Shown one piece after another: positions 27,748-35,867 of a stretch of DNA of 64,000 bases (within the stretch, counting starts at the first letter, position 1; every line of letters begins with the position of its first letter). This stretch comes from Sphingobium yanoikuyae (GTDB taxonomy: Bacteria > Pseudomonadota > Alphaproteobacteria > Sphingomonadales > Sphingomonadaceae). The stretch is taken from NCBI RefSeq assembly GCF_034424525.1, contig NZ_CP139979.1, forward strand, positions 3,869,001-3,933,000. The letters run 5' to 3'. The notes under the pieces were generated by a model. It searched no databases and was not told the origin of the DNA. It saw nothing but the letters and a program-made list of their open reading frames with translations. Made by a program: the position numbers and the translations under genes.

Positions 27748-28356
27748 ATGTTCACCGGCATCATCACCGACATCGGCACCATCCGCACCCATGAGCAGCG
27801 CGGCGACCTGCGCCTGGTCATCGAAAGCGGCTATGACATGGAGACGGTCGCGATCGGCGCATCGATCGCCTGTTCGGGCGCCTGCCTGACGGTGGTCGAA
27901 AAGGGGCCGGGCTGGTTCGCGGTCGACCTGTCGGCCGAGACTGTCGCCCGCACCGCGCCGGGCCTGTGGGTGCAGGGCGGCAAGCTCAACCTGGAACGCG
28001 CGTTGAAGGTCGGCGACGAGCTGGGCGGCCATATCGTCACCGGCCATGTCGACGGCATCGGCCATCTGGTGTCGGCCAGCCGCGAGGGCGATTCGATCCG
28101 CCTGGTCATCAGCGCACCGGCGGAACTGGCTGCCGCACTGGCCGCCAAGGGGTCGATCACATTGGACGGCATCTCGCTGACCGTGAACAGCGTCGAGGAT
28201 CAGCCCGACGGCAGCGTGCATTTCGGCCTCAACATCATCCCGCACACCGCGATTGCTACCACGCTGGACAGCCTGCCCGACAGCCGGGCGTTCAATCTGG
28301 AGATCGATGTGCTGGCCCGCTATCTCGACCGGATGCAAAGTCTTCGCAGTAAATGA
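27748..28356 (+). CDS. ribE: Riboflavin synthase alpha chain
   Basis: This 202-residue enzyme dismutates two molecules of 6,7-dimethyl-8-ribityllumazine to form riboflavin. The protein is a tandem repeat of two similar beta-barrels. The opening MFTGIITDIGTI and the conserved segments ACSGACLTVV, GGHIVTGHVDGIG and SLTVNSV are clear. It follows ribD after 36 bp. The last stop codon TGA (28354-28356) forms the start of the inverted repeat ahead of ribB. Confidence 0.96.
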   Translation: MFTGIITDIGTIRTHEQRGDLRLVIESGYDMETVAIGASIACSGACLTVVEKGPGWFAVDLSAETVARTAPGLWVQGGKLNLERALKVGDELGGHIVTGHVDGIGHLVSASREGDSIRLVISAPAELAAALAAKGSITLDGISLTVNSVEDQPDGSVHFGLNIIPHTAIATTLDSLPDSRAFNLEIDVLARYLDRMQSLRSK

Positions 28357-28386
28357 TGTGATTTCACTCTTGAAGAAATCACATCA
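28354..28386. promoter_or_regulatory. Perfect inverted repeat upstream of ribB
   Basis: TGATGTGATTTC (28354-28365) and GAAATCACATCA (28375-28386) form a perfect 12-bp inverted repeat with 9 bases between. A second, smaller dyad ATCAC-AGT-GTGAT follows at 28383-28395, so four TGTGAT/ATCACA half-sites lie within 40 bp. The block lies 35-76 bp upstream of the ribB start and overlaps the ribE stop codon. It may be a protein operator, or an mRNA hairpin between the two genes; no U-tract follows. Confidence 0.6.
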
Positions 28387-28429
28387 CAGTGTGATATAAC
28401 GCTCATCCCCGATCCGGGAAGGAGTGTTT

Positions 28430-29710
28430 ATGTCGTCCTCGCTTATCGATTCCGTCCGCGCCCTCGTCACCGATGGCGGCATGTCCCGATCGGGTCTGGC
28501 GCGCGCCGCCGGTCTGCACGCCAACAGCTTGCGCAAGCTGGGCGAAGGCGACTGGAACCCGACCGCCGAGACGCTGGGCAAGCTGGAGGCCTATCTGCTC
28601 AAGCGCGAGGGCGGCACCGCACTTGCCAGCCCCGAGGAAATCATCAACGAGGCCCGCAACGGCCGCATGTTCATCCTGGTCGATGACGAGGATCGCGAGA
28701 ATGAGGGCGATCTGGTCATCCCCGCCCAGATGGCGACCCCCGACGCGATCAATTTCATGGCCACCCATGGCCGCGGCCTCATCTGCCTGGCACTGACCAA
28801 GGATCGCGTCGACCAGCTGGGGCTCGACCTGATGAGCCGCAACAATGGCACCCGCCACGAAACGGCGTTCACCGTGTCGATCGAGGCGCGTGAAGGCGTC
28901 GACACCGGCATCAGCGCCGCCGACCGCGCCCGCACCGTATCCGTCGCCATCGACGCGTCCAAAACGCGCGCCGACATCGTGACGCCTGGCCATGTCTTCC
29001 CGCTGATCGCCCGTGACGGCGGCGTGCTTGTGCGGACCGGCCATACCGAGGCGGCGGTGGACGTCGCCCGCCTGGCCGGCCTCAATCCGTCCGGCGTCAT
29101 TTGCGAAGTGATGAAGGACGACGGCACGATGGCGCGCCTCGACGACCTGATCGTCTTTGCCCAGAAGCACAAGATGAAGATCGGCACGATTCGCGACCTG
29201 ATCGCCTATCGCCGCCGCCACGACCATGTGGTCGAGCGTCGCGCCGAAACCAGCTTCGAAAGCAAATGGGGCGGCGAGTGGAAGGCAATCACCTTCTTCA
29301 ACCGCGCCACCCAGTCCGAGCAGCTGGTTTTGCAGAAGGGCCGCATCAGCCCCGACCAGCCGACCCTTGTGCGCATGCATCAATTGGCTCCGCTGAGCGA
29401 CATTTTCGGTGCCGAAGGCCCGCGTGGCGACATGCTGGCCCGATCGATGGAAATCATCGACAAGGAAGGCGCCGGCGTGGTCGTGCTGCTGCGTGACGGC
29501 GAACCCGACATGCTGACCCGCATGATCCAGGCCCATGCCGGCAAGGCACCGGCGGGCATGGACGAACTGCGCGACTATGGCGTGGGCGCACAGATCCTGG
29601 CGGAACTGGGCGTGCATGACATGATCCTGCTCAGCAACACCCAGCACAGCCTGATCGCCCTTGACGGCTATGACCTGGCCGTGGTTGGGCAGCGTCCGAT
29701 CGAGCTCTGA
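28430..29710 (+). CDS. ribB: HTH-RibB-RibX fusion: 3,4-dihydroxy-2-butanone 4-phosphate synthase with N-terminal helix-turn-helix and inactive-looking GTP cyclohydrolase II domain
   Basis: The protein has 426 residues in three parts. Residues 1-60 look like an XRE-type helix-turn-helix ([19 protein letters not shown] at 19-37). Residues about 67-265 are a complete DHBP synthase, which makes the four-carbon unit of riboflavin from ribulose 5-phosphate: [10 protein letters not shown] at 85-94, THGRGLICL at 112-120, [14 protein letters not shown] and GHTEAA are intact. Residues about 270-426 align with GTP cyclohydrolase II ([23 protein letters not shown]) but the three zinc cysteines are absent: the SECLTGD region reads HQLAPLSD and RCDCG reads PRGDM. 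This is the RibBX arrangement described in Proteobacteria, plus an HTH. A true ribA must exist elsewhere. The ATG at 28430 follows GGAAGGAG. Confidence 0.9.
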   Translation: MSSSLIDSVRALVTDGGMSRSGLARAAGLHANSLRKLGEGDWNPTAETLGKLEAYLLKREGGTALASPEEIINEARNGRMFILVDDEDRENEGDLVIPAQMATPDAINFMATHGRGLICLALTKDRVDQLGLDLMSRNNGTRHETAFTVSIEAREGVDTGISAADRARTVSVAIDASKTRADIVTPGHVFPLIARDGGVLVRTGHTEAAVDVARLAGLNPSGVICEVMKDDGTMARLDDLIVFAQKHKMKIGTIRDLIAYRRRHDHVVERRAETSFESKWGGEWKAITFFNRATQSEQLVLQKGRISPDQPTLVRMHQLAPLSDIFGAEGPRGDMLARSMEIIDKEGAGVVVLLRDGEPDMLTRMIQAHAGKAPAGMDELRDYGVGAQILAELGVHDMILLSNTQHSLIALDGYDLAVVGQRPIEL

Positions 29711-29721
29711 AGGATATTCAC

Positions 29722-30144
29722 ATGGCCAAGTTTCTCATCGTCGAAGCCCGCTTCTACGACCATCTCAACGACCTGCTGATCGAAGGCGCGAAGGCTGCGC
29801 TGGACGAAGCCGGCCACAAATATGAGGTGGTGACCGTTCCGGGCGCGCTGGAAATCCCCGGCGCGATCGCGCTGGCAGCCGAGACCGGCCGCTTTGACGG
29901 CTTCGTCGCGATCGGCGTGGTGATCCGCGGCGAAACCTATCATTTCGAAGTGGTGTCGAACGAAAGCGCGCGCGGCCTGATGGCACTGAGCATGGACGCG
30001 ATCGCCATCGGCAACGGCATCCTGACCGTCGAGAATGAGGAGCAGGCCCTGGTCCGCGCCCGTCCCGACCAGAAGGACAAGGGCGGCGAAGCGGCCAAGG
30101 CAGCGATCGCCATGCTGGGCCTGCGCGAGCGTTTCGCGATCTGA
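29722..30144 (+). CDS. ribH: 6,7-dimethyl-8-ribityllumazine synthase
   Basis: This 140-residue enzyme condenses the RibB and RibD products into lumazine. Seen are [14 protein letters not shown] near the start, the catalytic-loop region [33 protein letters not shown] with the active-site histidine, and [11 protein letters not shown]. It follows ribB after 11 bp, with a GAAGGA ribosome-binding site. It completes the local riboflavin genes ribD, ribE, ribB, ribH; no GTP cyclohydrolase II is seen. Confidence 0.96.
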   Translation: MAKFLIVEARFYDHLNDLLIEGAKAALDEAGHKYEVVTVPGALEIPGAIALAAETGRFDGFVAIGVVIRGETYHFEVVSNESARGLMALSMDAIAIGNGILTVENEEQALVRARPDQKDKGGEAAKAAIAMLGLRERFAI

Positions 30145-30170
30145 TCCCCGGCCTTTCGGCAGACACAAAT

Positions 30171-30203
30171 AAGGGCGCGCTCCGCGAGGAACGCGCCCTT
30201 CTT
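30171..30203. terminator. Terminator after the riboflavin operon
   Basis: AAGGGCGCG (30171-30179) and CGCGCCCTT (30193-30201) pair around a loop that itself has partial pairing. It serves the convergent ribH and Old Yellow Enzyme genes. Confidence 0.75.
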
Positions 30204-30219
30204 CATGGGTGACGAGGGA

Positions 30220-31311
30220 TCAGGCGGCCGCCTTTTTCTCGGCCAGGGTCGGATAGTCGGTATAACCCTCCGCACCCTGGCTGTAGAAGGTCGCCATCTG
30301 CGCCTGGGTCAGCGGCGCGCCTTCGCGCAGACGATCGACCAGATCGGGATTGGCGAGGAAGGGGCGACCGAAGCTGATCGCGTCGGCCAGGCCAGAGGCG
30401 AGATCGGCCTGGGCGCGACCCAGCCCATAATCGCTGTTGAGGACCAGCGGCCCCTTGAAATGCTGGCGGATCAGCGGCGACAGGCGCGGCACGTCGGTGG
30501 CGCCGAAGGTGCCGTCCGGGCCGGGCTCGCGCAGTTCGAGGAAGGCGATGCCGATCTGGTTCAGCACATCGGCGGCGGCGGCGAACAGCGGCTCGGGATT
30601 GCTGTCATTGACGCCCTGGGTATCGCCATTGGGCGACAGGCGCACGGACACGCGATCGGCACCGATCGCATCGACCACCGCCTGAGTCACTTCGCGCAGC
30701 AGGCGGACGCGATTCTCGATGCTGCCGCCATAGATGTCATCGCGAAAATTGCTGTTGTCGCGCAGGAACTGGTCGATCAGATAGCCATTCGCGGCGTGGA
30801 TCTGGACCCCGTCGAAGCCGGCGGCGATCGCGTTTTTGGCTGCCTTCACATAGTCTGCGATAATACCGGGAATTTCGTCGATCGCGAGCGGACGGGCGAC
30901 CTCATAGGGCTTCTTGCCCTCATAGGTATGGGCGTCACCCGGCGTCGCGGTGGCACTGGAGGAAACCGGCTGCTCGCCGGTGACGGCCGAATGGACGGCA
31001 CGGCCCATATGCCAGAGCTGGGCGACGATCAGCCCGCCCTTGTCATGCACGGCCTGGGTGACCGGCTTCCAGGCCTCGACCTGTTCGTCGGACCAGAGGC
31101 CCGGCGCATAGGGCCAGCCCAGGCCCTGGTGCGAAATGCCGGTCGCCTCGCTGATGATAAGGCCGGCCGAGGCGCGCTGCGCATAATAATCGACCATGAT
31201 CGGGGTCGGGACATGATCGCGGGTGGCGCGGCCGCGCGTCAGCGGCGCCATGATGGCGCGGTTGGCAGCGGTATCGGCGCCGAGCTTTATCGGATCGAAA
31301 ATAGTGGTCAT
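30220..31311 (-). CDS. Old Yellow Enzyme family alkene reductase
   Basis: This 363-residue FMN-dependent NAD(P)H oxidoreductase reduces activated C=C bonds and some nitro compounds or nitrate esters. It is a TIM barrel: MAPLTRGRATRDHVP near residue 20 is an FMN-binding segment, and IHAANGYLIDQFLRDNSNFR carries the conserved His-Asn pair and NADH-binding region. YGGSIENRVR is a family signature, and GRPFLANPDLVDRLR closes the phosphate site. The ATG at 31311 follows a GGAGG site. A perfect 15-bp dyad lies 19 bp further upstream, and an EamA transporter diverges from it. Confidence 0.94.
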   Translation of the reverse strand: MTTIFDPIKLGADTAANRAIMAPLTRGRATRDHVPTPIMVDYYAQRASAGLIISEATGISHQGLGWPYAPGLWSDEQVEAWKPVTQAVHDKGGLIVAQLWHMGRAVHSAVTGEQPVSSSATATPGDAHTYEGKKPYEVARPLAIDEIPGIIADYVKAAKNAIAAGFDGVQIHAANGYLIDQFLRDNSNFRDDIYGGSIENRVRLLREVTQAVVDAIGADRVSVRLSPNGDTQGVNDSNPEPLFAAAADVLNQIGIAFLELREPGPDGTFGATDVPRLSPLIRQHFKGPLVLNSDYGLGRAQADLASGLADAISFGRPFLANPDLVDRLREGAPLTQAQMATFYSQGAEGYTDYPTLAEKKAAA

Positions 31312-31329
31312 GAAACCTCCCTCATGAAC

Positions 31330-31344
31330 GTTGCAATTTGCAAC
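31330..31344. promoter_or_regulatory. Operator-like perfect dyad between the Old Yellow Enzyme and EamA genes
   Basis: GTTGCAA-T-TTGCAAC is a perfect 15-bp inverted repeat in a 68-bp gap between divergent genes. Its centre is about 26 bp from the reductase start and about 43 bp from the EamA start, so a bound protein would block both. No regulator gene is adjacent. Confidence 0.6.
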
Positions 31345-31379
31345 GGGACTTGATGCAGAAAGCCAGCTAGGGAGCCGCC

Positions 31380-32261
31380 ATGGCCGCTTCAACCCCCATG
31401 GCGCATATCGCGACGCCCAGACTCGCTTTTCCGGCGCTGATCCTGGCCAATATCATTCTGGCGCTCGGACCGGTGCTGGTAAGGCTGGCCGATGTCGGGC
31501 CGGTAGCGGCCGCCTTCTGGCGATTGGCGATCGCCATGCCCTTCCTGTTCATCCTGGCATTGCCGAAGCTGCGCAAGAGCCGCTTGTCGCGCGGCCAGTG
31601 GACGATCGTGATTGTCGCTGGGGTCTGCTTTGCCGCCGACCTGGCCGCTTGGCATCTGGGCATCGGCCATACCAAGGTCGCCAATGCAACGCTGTTCGGC
31701 AATATGAGCGCGCTGATGCTGCCGCTCTGGGGGCTGATCGTGCTGCGGGAGCATGTATCGAAGCTGCAGATCGGCGCGCTGATCCTGGCCGCGATCGGCG
31801 CGGCCATATTGATGGGCAGCAGCTATGAGCTGTCGCCTGTCAACCTGAAGGGCGACCTGTTCTGCCTGCTCGCCGGGCTGCTCTACACTACCTATCTTCT
31901 GCTGATCCAGGGCGCGCGCAAGCGGCTGGACAGCTGGTCGGTGCTCGCGGTCGTCAGCGCGGCCGGGGCCTTGCCGCTGCTGCTCGCCGCCAATGCGATG
32001 GGCGAAACGGTGATGCCGCAAGACTGGACGCCGCTCATCATCCTTGCCCTGTCCAGCCAGATCGTTGGCCAGGGGTTGCTCACCTATGCGCTCGGCTGCT
32101 TTTCGCCGCTGGTGCTGGGGCTCAGCCTGTTGCTGCAACCCGCCGTCGCCGCGCTGGCCGGTTGGCTGCTGTTCGGCGAAACATTGAGCGCGACCGACAT
32201 TGTCGGCGGCGTGGCCGTGACGATCGCACTGGTGCTTGTGCGCCTGCCGCGACGGGCCTAG
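31380..32261 (+). CDS. EamA/DMT family transporter
   Basis: This 293-residue inner-membrane protein has ten predicted spans arranged as two EamA repeats. The first repeat includes ANIILALGPVLVRLADVGPV and FWRLAIAMPFLFIL; the second includes GDLFCLLAGLLYTTYLLLI and a C-terminal span ending VTIALVLVRLPRRA. Such carriers often export metabolites or amino acids; the substrate is unknown. It is divergent from the Old Yellow Enzyme gene, so it may export a substrate or product linked to that enzyme. Confidence 0.92.
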   Translation: MAASTPMAHIATPRLAFPALILANIILALGPVLVRLADVGPVAAAFWRLAIAMPFLFILALPKLRKSRLSRGQWTIVIVAGVCFAADLAAWHLGIGHTKVANATLFGNMSALMLPLWGLIVLREHVSKLQIGALILAAIGAAILMGSSYELSPVNLKGDLFCLLAGLLYTTYLLLIQGARKRLDSWSVLAVVSAAGALPLLLAANAMGETVMPQDWTPLIILALSSQIVGQGLLTYALGCFSPLVLGLSLLLQPAVAALAGWLLFGETLSATDIVGGVAVTIALVLVRLPRRA

Positions 32262-32270
32262 ATTGGCGCC

Positions 32271-32936
32271 ATGACCGACCAGACCCAAGACCTGACCCTG
32301 GACGAGATCCGCGCATTGCTGGCGCCGATCCTGCCGCGCCACGCCGCCTTTGACGGCTGGCGGCCCGAAGCGGTGGCGATGGCGGCGGCGGAAAAGGGCA
32401 TCGATGCCGATGTCGCCGCGCTGGCCTTCGACAATCGTGCCATGGGCATGATCGAGGCCTGGTTCGCCAGCATCGACACGCGGATGCTGGAGGCGTTGCC
32501 CCCCGAAAAGCTGGCCGCCATGTCGATCCGCAAGAAGATCAGCGCGCTGATCGAGACCCGCCTGGCCCTGTTGGCGCCCGACCGCGAAGCGCTGCGCCGG
32601 GCGCAGGCGATTCTGGCGATGCCGACCAATGCCGTGCGCGCCGCCAAGCTGGGCTGGCACGCCGCCGATATCATGTGGCGGGCAGCGGGCGACACCGCCA
32701 CCGACCTCAACCATTATAGCAAGCGCGCGACGCTCGGCAGCATCTATGCCGCGACGCTGCTGACCTTCGTCAATGACGAGAGCGAGGATCATGCCGACAG
32801 CCGCGCCTTCGTCGGCCGGCGGATCGAGGGGATCATGCGTTTCGAGAAGATGAAGGCCCGTTTCAAGGGCGTGGGCGATGGCGAGCATCTCAGCCTGTCG
32901 CGCTTCATCGGCCGGCTGCGCTACCCGGCGGTGTGA
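32271..32936 (+). CDS. COQ9 family protein
   Basis: This 221-residue protein has the COQ9 C-terminal domain. In mitochondria COQ9 binds ubiquinone precursors and presents them to COQ7, and alphaproteobacterial homologues are assumed to do likewise. Seen are WRPEAVAMAAAEKGIDADVA near residue 25, IRKKISALIETRLALL and AADIMWRAAGDTATDLNHYS, then RATLGSIYAATLLTFVNDES, the most conserved part of the family. It starts 9 bp after the EamA stop codon, so the two are probably co-transcribed. Confidence 0.92.
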   Translation: MTDQTQDLTLDEIRALLAPILPRHAAFDGWRPEAVAMAAAEKGIDADVAALAFDNRAMGMIEAWFASIDTRMLEALPPEKLAAMSIRKKISALIETRLALLAPDREALRRAQAILAMPTNAVRAAKLGWHAADIMWRAAGDTATDLNHYSKRATLGSIYAATLLTFVNDESEDHADSRAFVGRRIEGIMRFEKMKARFKGVGDGEHLSLSRFIGRLRYPAV

Positions 32937-32973
32937 AGTTCGGGCTGGCCTTCACCAGACGTAATTGATAGTC

Positions 32974-32981
32974 AGTCGCAA
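32974..32981. promoter_or_regulatory. AGTCGCAA core upstream of feoA, shared with the siderophore receptor promoter
   Basis: The AT-richer stretch 32961-32990 contains AGTCGCAA followed by ATCTGATT. The same core followed by TATCATT is found at 4145-4152 before the TonB-dependent receptor. Both loci are iron uptake genes, so a shared iron regulator site is plausible. Confidence 0.3.
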
Positions 32982-33011
32982 ATCTGATTTCTGGTTAAGA
33001 GTCCATCCTCC

Positions 33012-33269
33012 TTGCGCCTGACCGATCTGCCCCTGCGCCAACCCGCTTTTGTTGAAACCATCGACTGGGAATCGCTGTCGTCCGTGGAAGGACAGCGCCT
33101 GCGCGAGTTCGGCCTGTGCGAAGGTGCCAGCGTCGAGGCACTGCATCATGGCGGCCTGCTGGGTCGTGGACCGCTGGCGGTGAAGATCGGGCGCATGACC
33201 ATCGCCATGCGCCGCACTCATGCCGCCGCCGTGGAGGTCAGCACCGGCCCGCAGGAGGCGCAGGCATGA
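33012..33269 (+). CDS. feoA: Ferrous iron transport protein A
   Basis: This 85-residue cytoplasmic SH3-like protein assists FeoB. The start is a TTG at 33012; no ATG gives a full domain. Seen are LREFGLCEGASVEALHHGGL and VKIGRMTIAMRRTHAAAV, which match the FeoA barrel core. The stop overlaps the feoB start by 4 bp (ATGA), so translation is coupled. The promoter region holds the AGTCGCAA element. Confidence 0.9.
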   Translation: MRLTDLPLRQPAFVETIDWESLSSVEGQRLREFGLCEGASVEALHHGGLLGRGPLAVKIGRMTIAMRRTHAAAVEVSTGPQEAQA

Positions 33270-35122
33270 GCGGTCTTCCCCTCGTCGCGCTGGTCGGCAA
33301 TCCCAATGCGGGCAAGTCCGCCCTGTTCAACGCGCTGACCGGTGCGCGGCAGAAGCTGGGCAATTATCCGGGCGTCACGGTGGAGCGCAAGGCGGGCCGC
33401 CTGTCGCTGGCCGACGGCCGGCCGGTCGAACTGGTCGATCTGCCCGGCACCTACAGCCTGTCGCCTGCCAGCCCCGACGAACAGGTGACGCGCGACTTCG
33501 TGCTAGGCAAACAGACCGGCGAGAAGCTGCCCGATGCACTGGTGATCGTGGTCGACGCGTCAAACCTCGACAATCATCTGCGCTTCGCGCTGGAGTTGAT
33601 CGCGCTGGGACTGCCCACCGTCGTCGCACTCAACATGGTCGATCTGGCCACCCGCGACGGGCTGGAACTGGACGCCAATGTGCTGGCGCAGGAACTGGGC
33701 GTGCCGGTGGTGTCCACCGTGGCGGTGCGCAAGCGCGGCCTGGATCATCTCAGGACCGAGCTGGAAACGCTGCTCGGCGCCCAGACGGGCATGTTGCGCG
33801 CCTCCGCCGGTGAACCCGATTTCGACGCCGTGCGCCGCGAGGCCCGGCGCATCGCCCGCGCCGCAATCGTGCGCGAGACGCCATCGCGCCGGCTGACGGC
33901 AGCGGTCGACCGGGTTCTACTGCATCCGATAGGCGGCCTCATCGTTTTGGCAGCCCTATTGTTCGTCATGTTCCAGGCGGTCTTCACTTGGGCCAAACCG
34001 CCGTCCGATATTCTGGAAGGCTGGGTCACGGCACTCGGCGAAGCAGTAACTAGCACCCTGCCGCCCGGCATCATCCACGACTTCCTGTTGCAGGGCGTGG
34101 TCGGCGGCGTCGGCGCGGTGATCGTGTTCCTGCCGCAGATCCTGATCCTCTTCTTCTTCATCCTGATGCTGGAGGCGACCGGCTATATGGCCCGTGCCGC
34201 CTTCCTGATGGATGGCATCATGGCCAAGGTCGGCCTGTCGGGCCGGGCCTTCATCCCGCTGCTCTCCTCCTTCGCCTGCGCGGTGCCGGGGATCATGGCG
34301 ACGCGCACGATCAGCGATCCCAAGGACCGGCTGACCACGATCCTGATCGCGCCGCTGATGACCTGTTCGGCGCGGCTGCCGGTCTATGGCCTGATCATCG
34401 CCGCCTTCATTCCGGCGCGCAGCGTGGGGCCGGGCATCGGCCTCCAGGGGCTGGTGCTGTTCCTGCTCTATGTCGCCGGCATCGTCGGTGCCATGCTGGC
34501 CGCCTGGGCACTGCGCCTGACCGTGGCCAAGGGCCGCAGCGGCGGGTTCCTGATGGAAATGCCGAAATATCAGTGGCCCCGGCCCCAGGATATCTTGATC
34601 GGCCTGTGGCAGCGCGGCGTCATCTTCCTCAAGCGCGCCGGCACCATCATCCTGGCCACCAATATCGTGCTGTGGGTGCTGGCCAGCTTCCCCCATGCGC
34701 CCGAGGGCGTGAAGCAGAGCGAATATTCGATCGCCGGGCGGATCGCGGGCGGCATCAACGTGCTGGTCGAGCCGATCGGCTTTAACCGCGACATTTCGCT
34801 CGCCCTGCTGCCCAGCATGGCGGCGCGCGAAGTCGCCGTGTCCGCCATCGCCACCGTCTATGCGATCGATGCCGAGGATGATGCCGAGGCGCTGGAACAG
34901 GGGCTGGGTGATCGGCTGGCCGGCCGCTGGAGCCTGGCTACCGCGCTCGCCTTCCTGGCCTGGTTCGTGTTCGCGCCGCAGTGCATCTCGACCATTGCCG
35001 TTACCCGGCGCGAGACCAATGGCTGGAAATGGCCGCTGTTCATGATCGGTTATCTGTTCGTGCTGGCCTATGCCGCGGCGGGCGTGACATATTGGGCAGC
35101 AATCGCGATGGGACTCGGCTGA
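33266..35122 (+). CDS. feoB: Ferrous iron transporter B
   Basis: This 618-residue inner-membrane Fe2+ transporter has an N-terminal G-protein domain. Visible G motifs are GNPNAGKS (G1, near residue 10), DLPGTYS (G3) and NMVD (G4). The membrane part holds the two Gate regions: LLSSFACAVPGIMATRTISD and LIAPLMTCSARLPVYGLIIA, including the conserved cysteines. It ends with a span VLAYAAAGVTYWAAIAMGLG. The protein is shorter than the E. coli form (about 770). The ATG at 33266 overlaps feoA. No feoC is seen. Confidence 0.96.
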   Translation: MSGLPLVALVGNPNAGKSALFNALTGARQKLGNYPGVTVERKAGRLSLADGRPVELVDLPGTYSLSPASPDEQVTRDFVLGKQTGEKLPDALVIVVDASNLDNHLRFALELIALGLPTVVALNMVDLATRDGLELDANVLAQELGVPVVSTVAVRKRGLDHLRTELETLLGAQTGMLRASAGEPDFDAVRREARRIARAAIVRETPSRRLTAAVDRVLLHPIGGLIVLAALLFVMFQAVFTWAKPPSDILEGWVTALGEAVTSTLPPGIIHDFLLQGVVGGVGAVIVFLPQILILFFFILMLEATGYMARAAFLMDGIMAKVGLSGRAFIPLLSSFACAVPGIMATRTISDPKDRLTTILIAPLMTCSARLPVYGLIIAAFIPARSVGPGIGLQGLVLFLLYVAGIVGAMLAAWALRLTVAKGRSGGFLMEMPKYQWPRPQDILIGLWQRGVIFLKRAGTIILATNIVLWVLASFPHAPEGVKQSEYSIAGRIAGGINVLVEPIGFNRDISLALLPSMAAREVAVSAIATVYAIDAEDDAEALEQGLGDRLAGRWSLATALAFLAWFVFAPQCISTIAVTRRETNGWKWPLFMIGYLFVLAYAAAGVTYWAAIAMGLG

Positions 35123-35211
35123 TCCCAAGCCCCGGACATTTGGCCTAGCTTTGTTCTTTACCGCCAAGGCGAGGCTTCTATAACGGCGCCTTTAGTGCTT
35201 TCGGAGGAATC

Positions 35212-35838
35212 ATGGCAGGCTCGGTCAACAAGGTCATTCTCATCGGGAATCTGGGGGCCGACCCGGAAGTGAAGAGCTTCCAGAATGGCGGCAAGATCTG
35301 CAACCTGCGGATCGCGACCTCGGAAAGCTGGAAGGACCGCATGTCGGGGGAGCGCAAGGAGCGCACCGAATGGCATAGCGTCGTCATCAATTCCGAAGGC
35401 CTGGTCGGCGTCGCCGAGCGCTTCCTGCGCAAGGGATCGAAGATCTACATCGAAGGCCAGCTGCGCACCCGCAAGTGGCAGGACAATAATGGCAATGACC
35501 GCTACACCACCGAAGTCGCCCTGTCGGGCCCCGGCGCGGTGCTGACCATGCTGGACGGTGCGCCGGGTGGCGGTGGCGGTCAGGGCGGCGGCTATGGCGG
35601 TGGTCGCTCGTCGGGCGGCGGCAACCAGGGCGTCAGCGACTGGGGCGCAAGCAGCGGCGGCTTTGGCGGCGGCGATTATGACGATTTCGGCGGCGGCAAC
35701 AGCGGCGGCGGCTTTGGTGGCGGACGCTCCTCGGGCGGCGGCAACCAGGGTGGCGGCTTTGGCGGCGGACGCTCCTCGGGTGGCGGCCAGGGCGGCCCGA
35801 ACTTCGACAACGACCTGGACGACGAAGTGCCGTTCTGA
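35212..35838 (+). CDS. ssb: Single-stranded DNA-binding protein
   Basis: This 208-residue protein coats single-stranded DNA in replication and repair. The N-terminal OB fold covers about residues 1-110 (MAGSVNKVILIGNLGADPEV, RKERTEWHSVVINSEG, KIYIEGQLRTRKWQD). The C-terminal half is a Gly/Ser-rich disordered linker with repeated GGGRSSGGG units (three copies), the last two forming a near-duplicate of about 45 bp. The end DLDDEVPF is the conserved acidic tip that recruits partner proteins. It has its own promoter region after feoB. Confidence 0.97.
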   Translation: MAGSVNKVILIGNLGADPEVKSFQNGGKICNLRIATSESWKDRMSGERKERTEWHSVVINSEGLVGVAERFLRKGSKIYIEGQLRTRKWQDNNGNDRYTTEVALSGPGAVLTMLDGAPGGGGGQGGGYGGGRSSGGGNQGVSDWGASSGGFGGGDYDDFGGGNSGGGFGGGRSSGGGNQGGGFGGGRSSGGGQGGPNFDNDLDDEVPF

Positions 35839-35867
35839 TCGATCCTTTCCACAGGGATTGACCTGAC

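Noticed and set aside
27712..28429. FMN riboswitch in the rib operon
   Set aside because: The gaps before ribD, ribE and ribB are too short or lack the conserved FMN aptamer segments; not seen.
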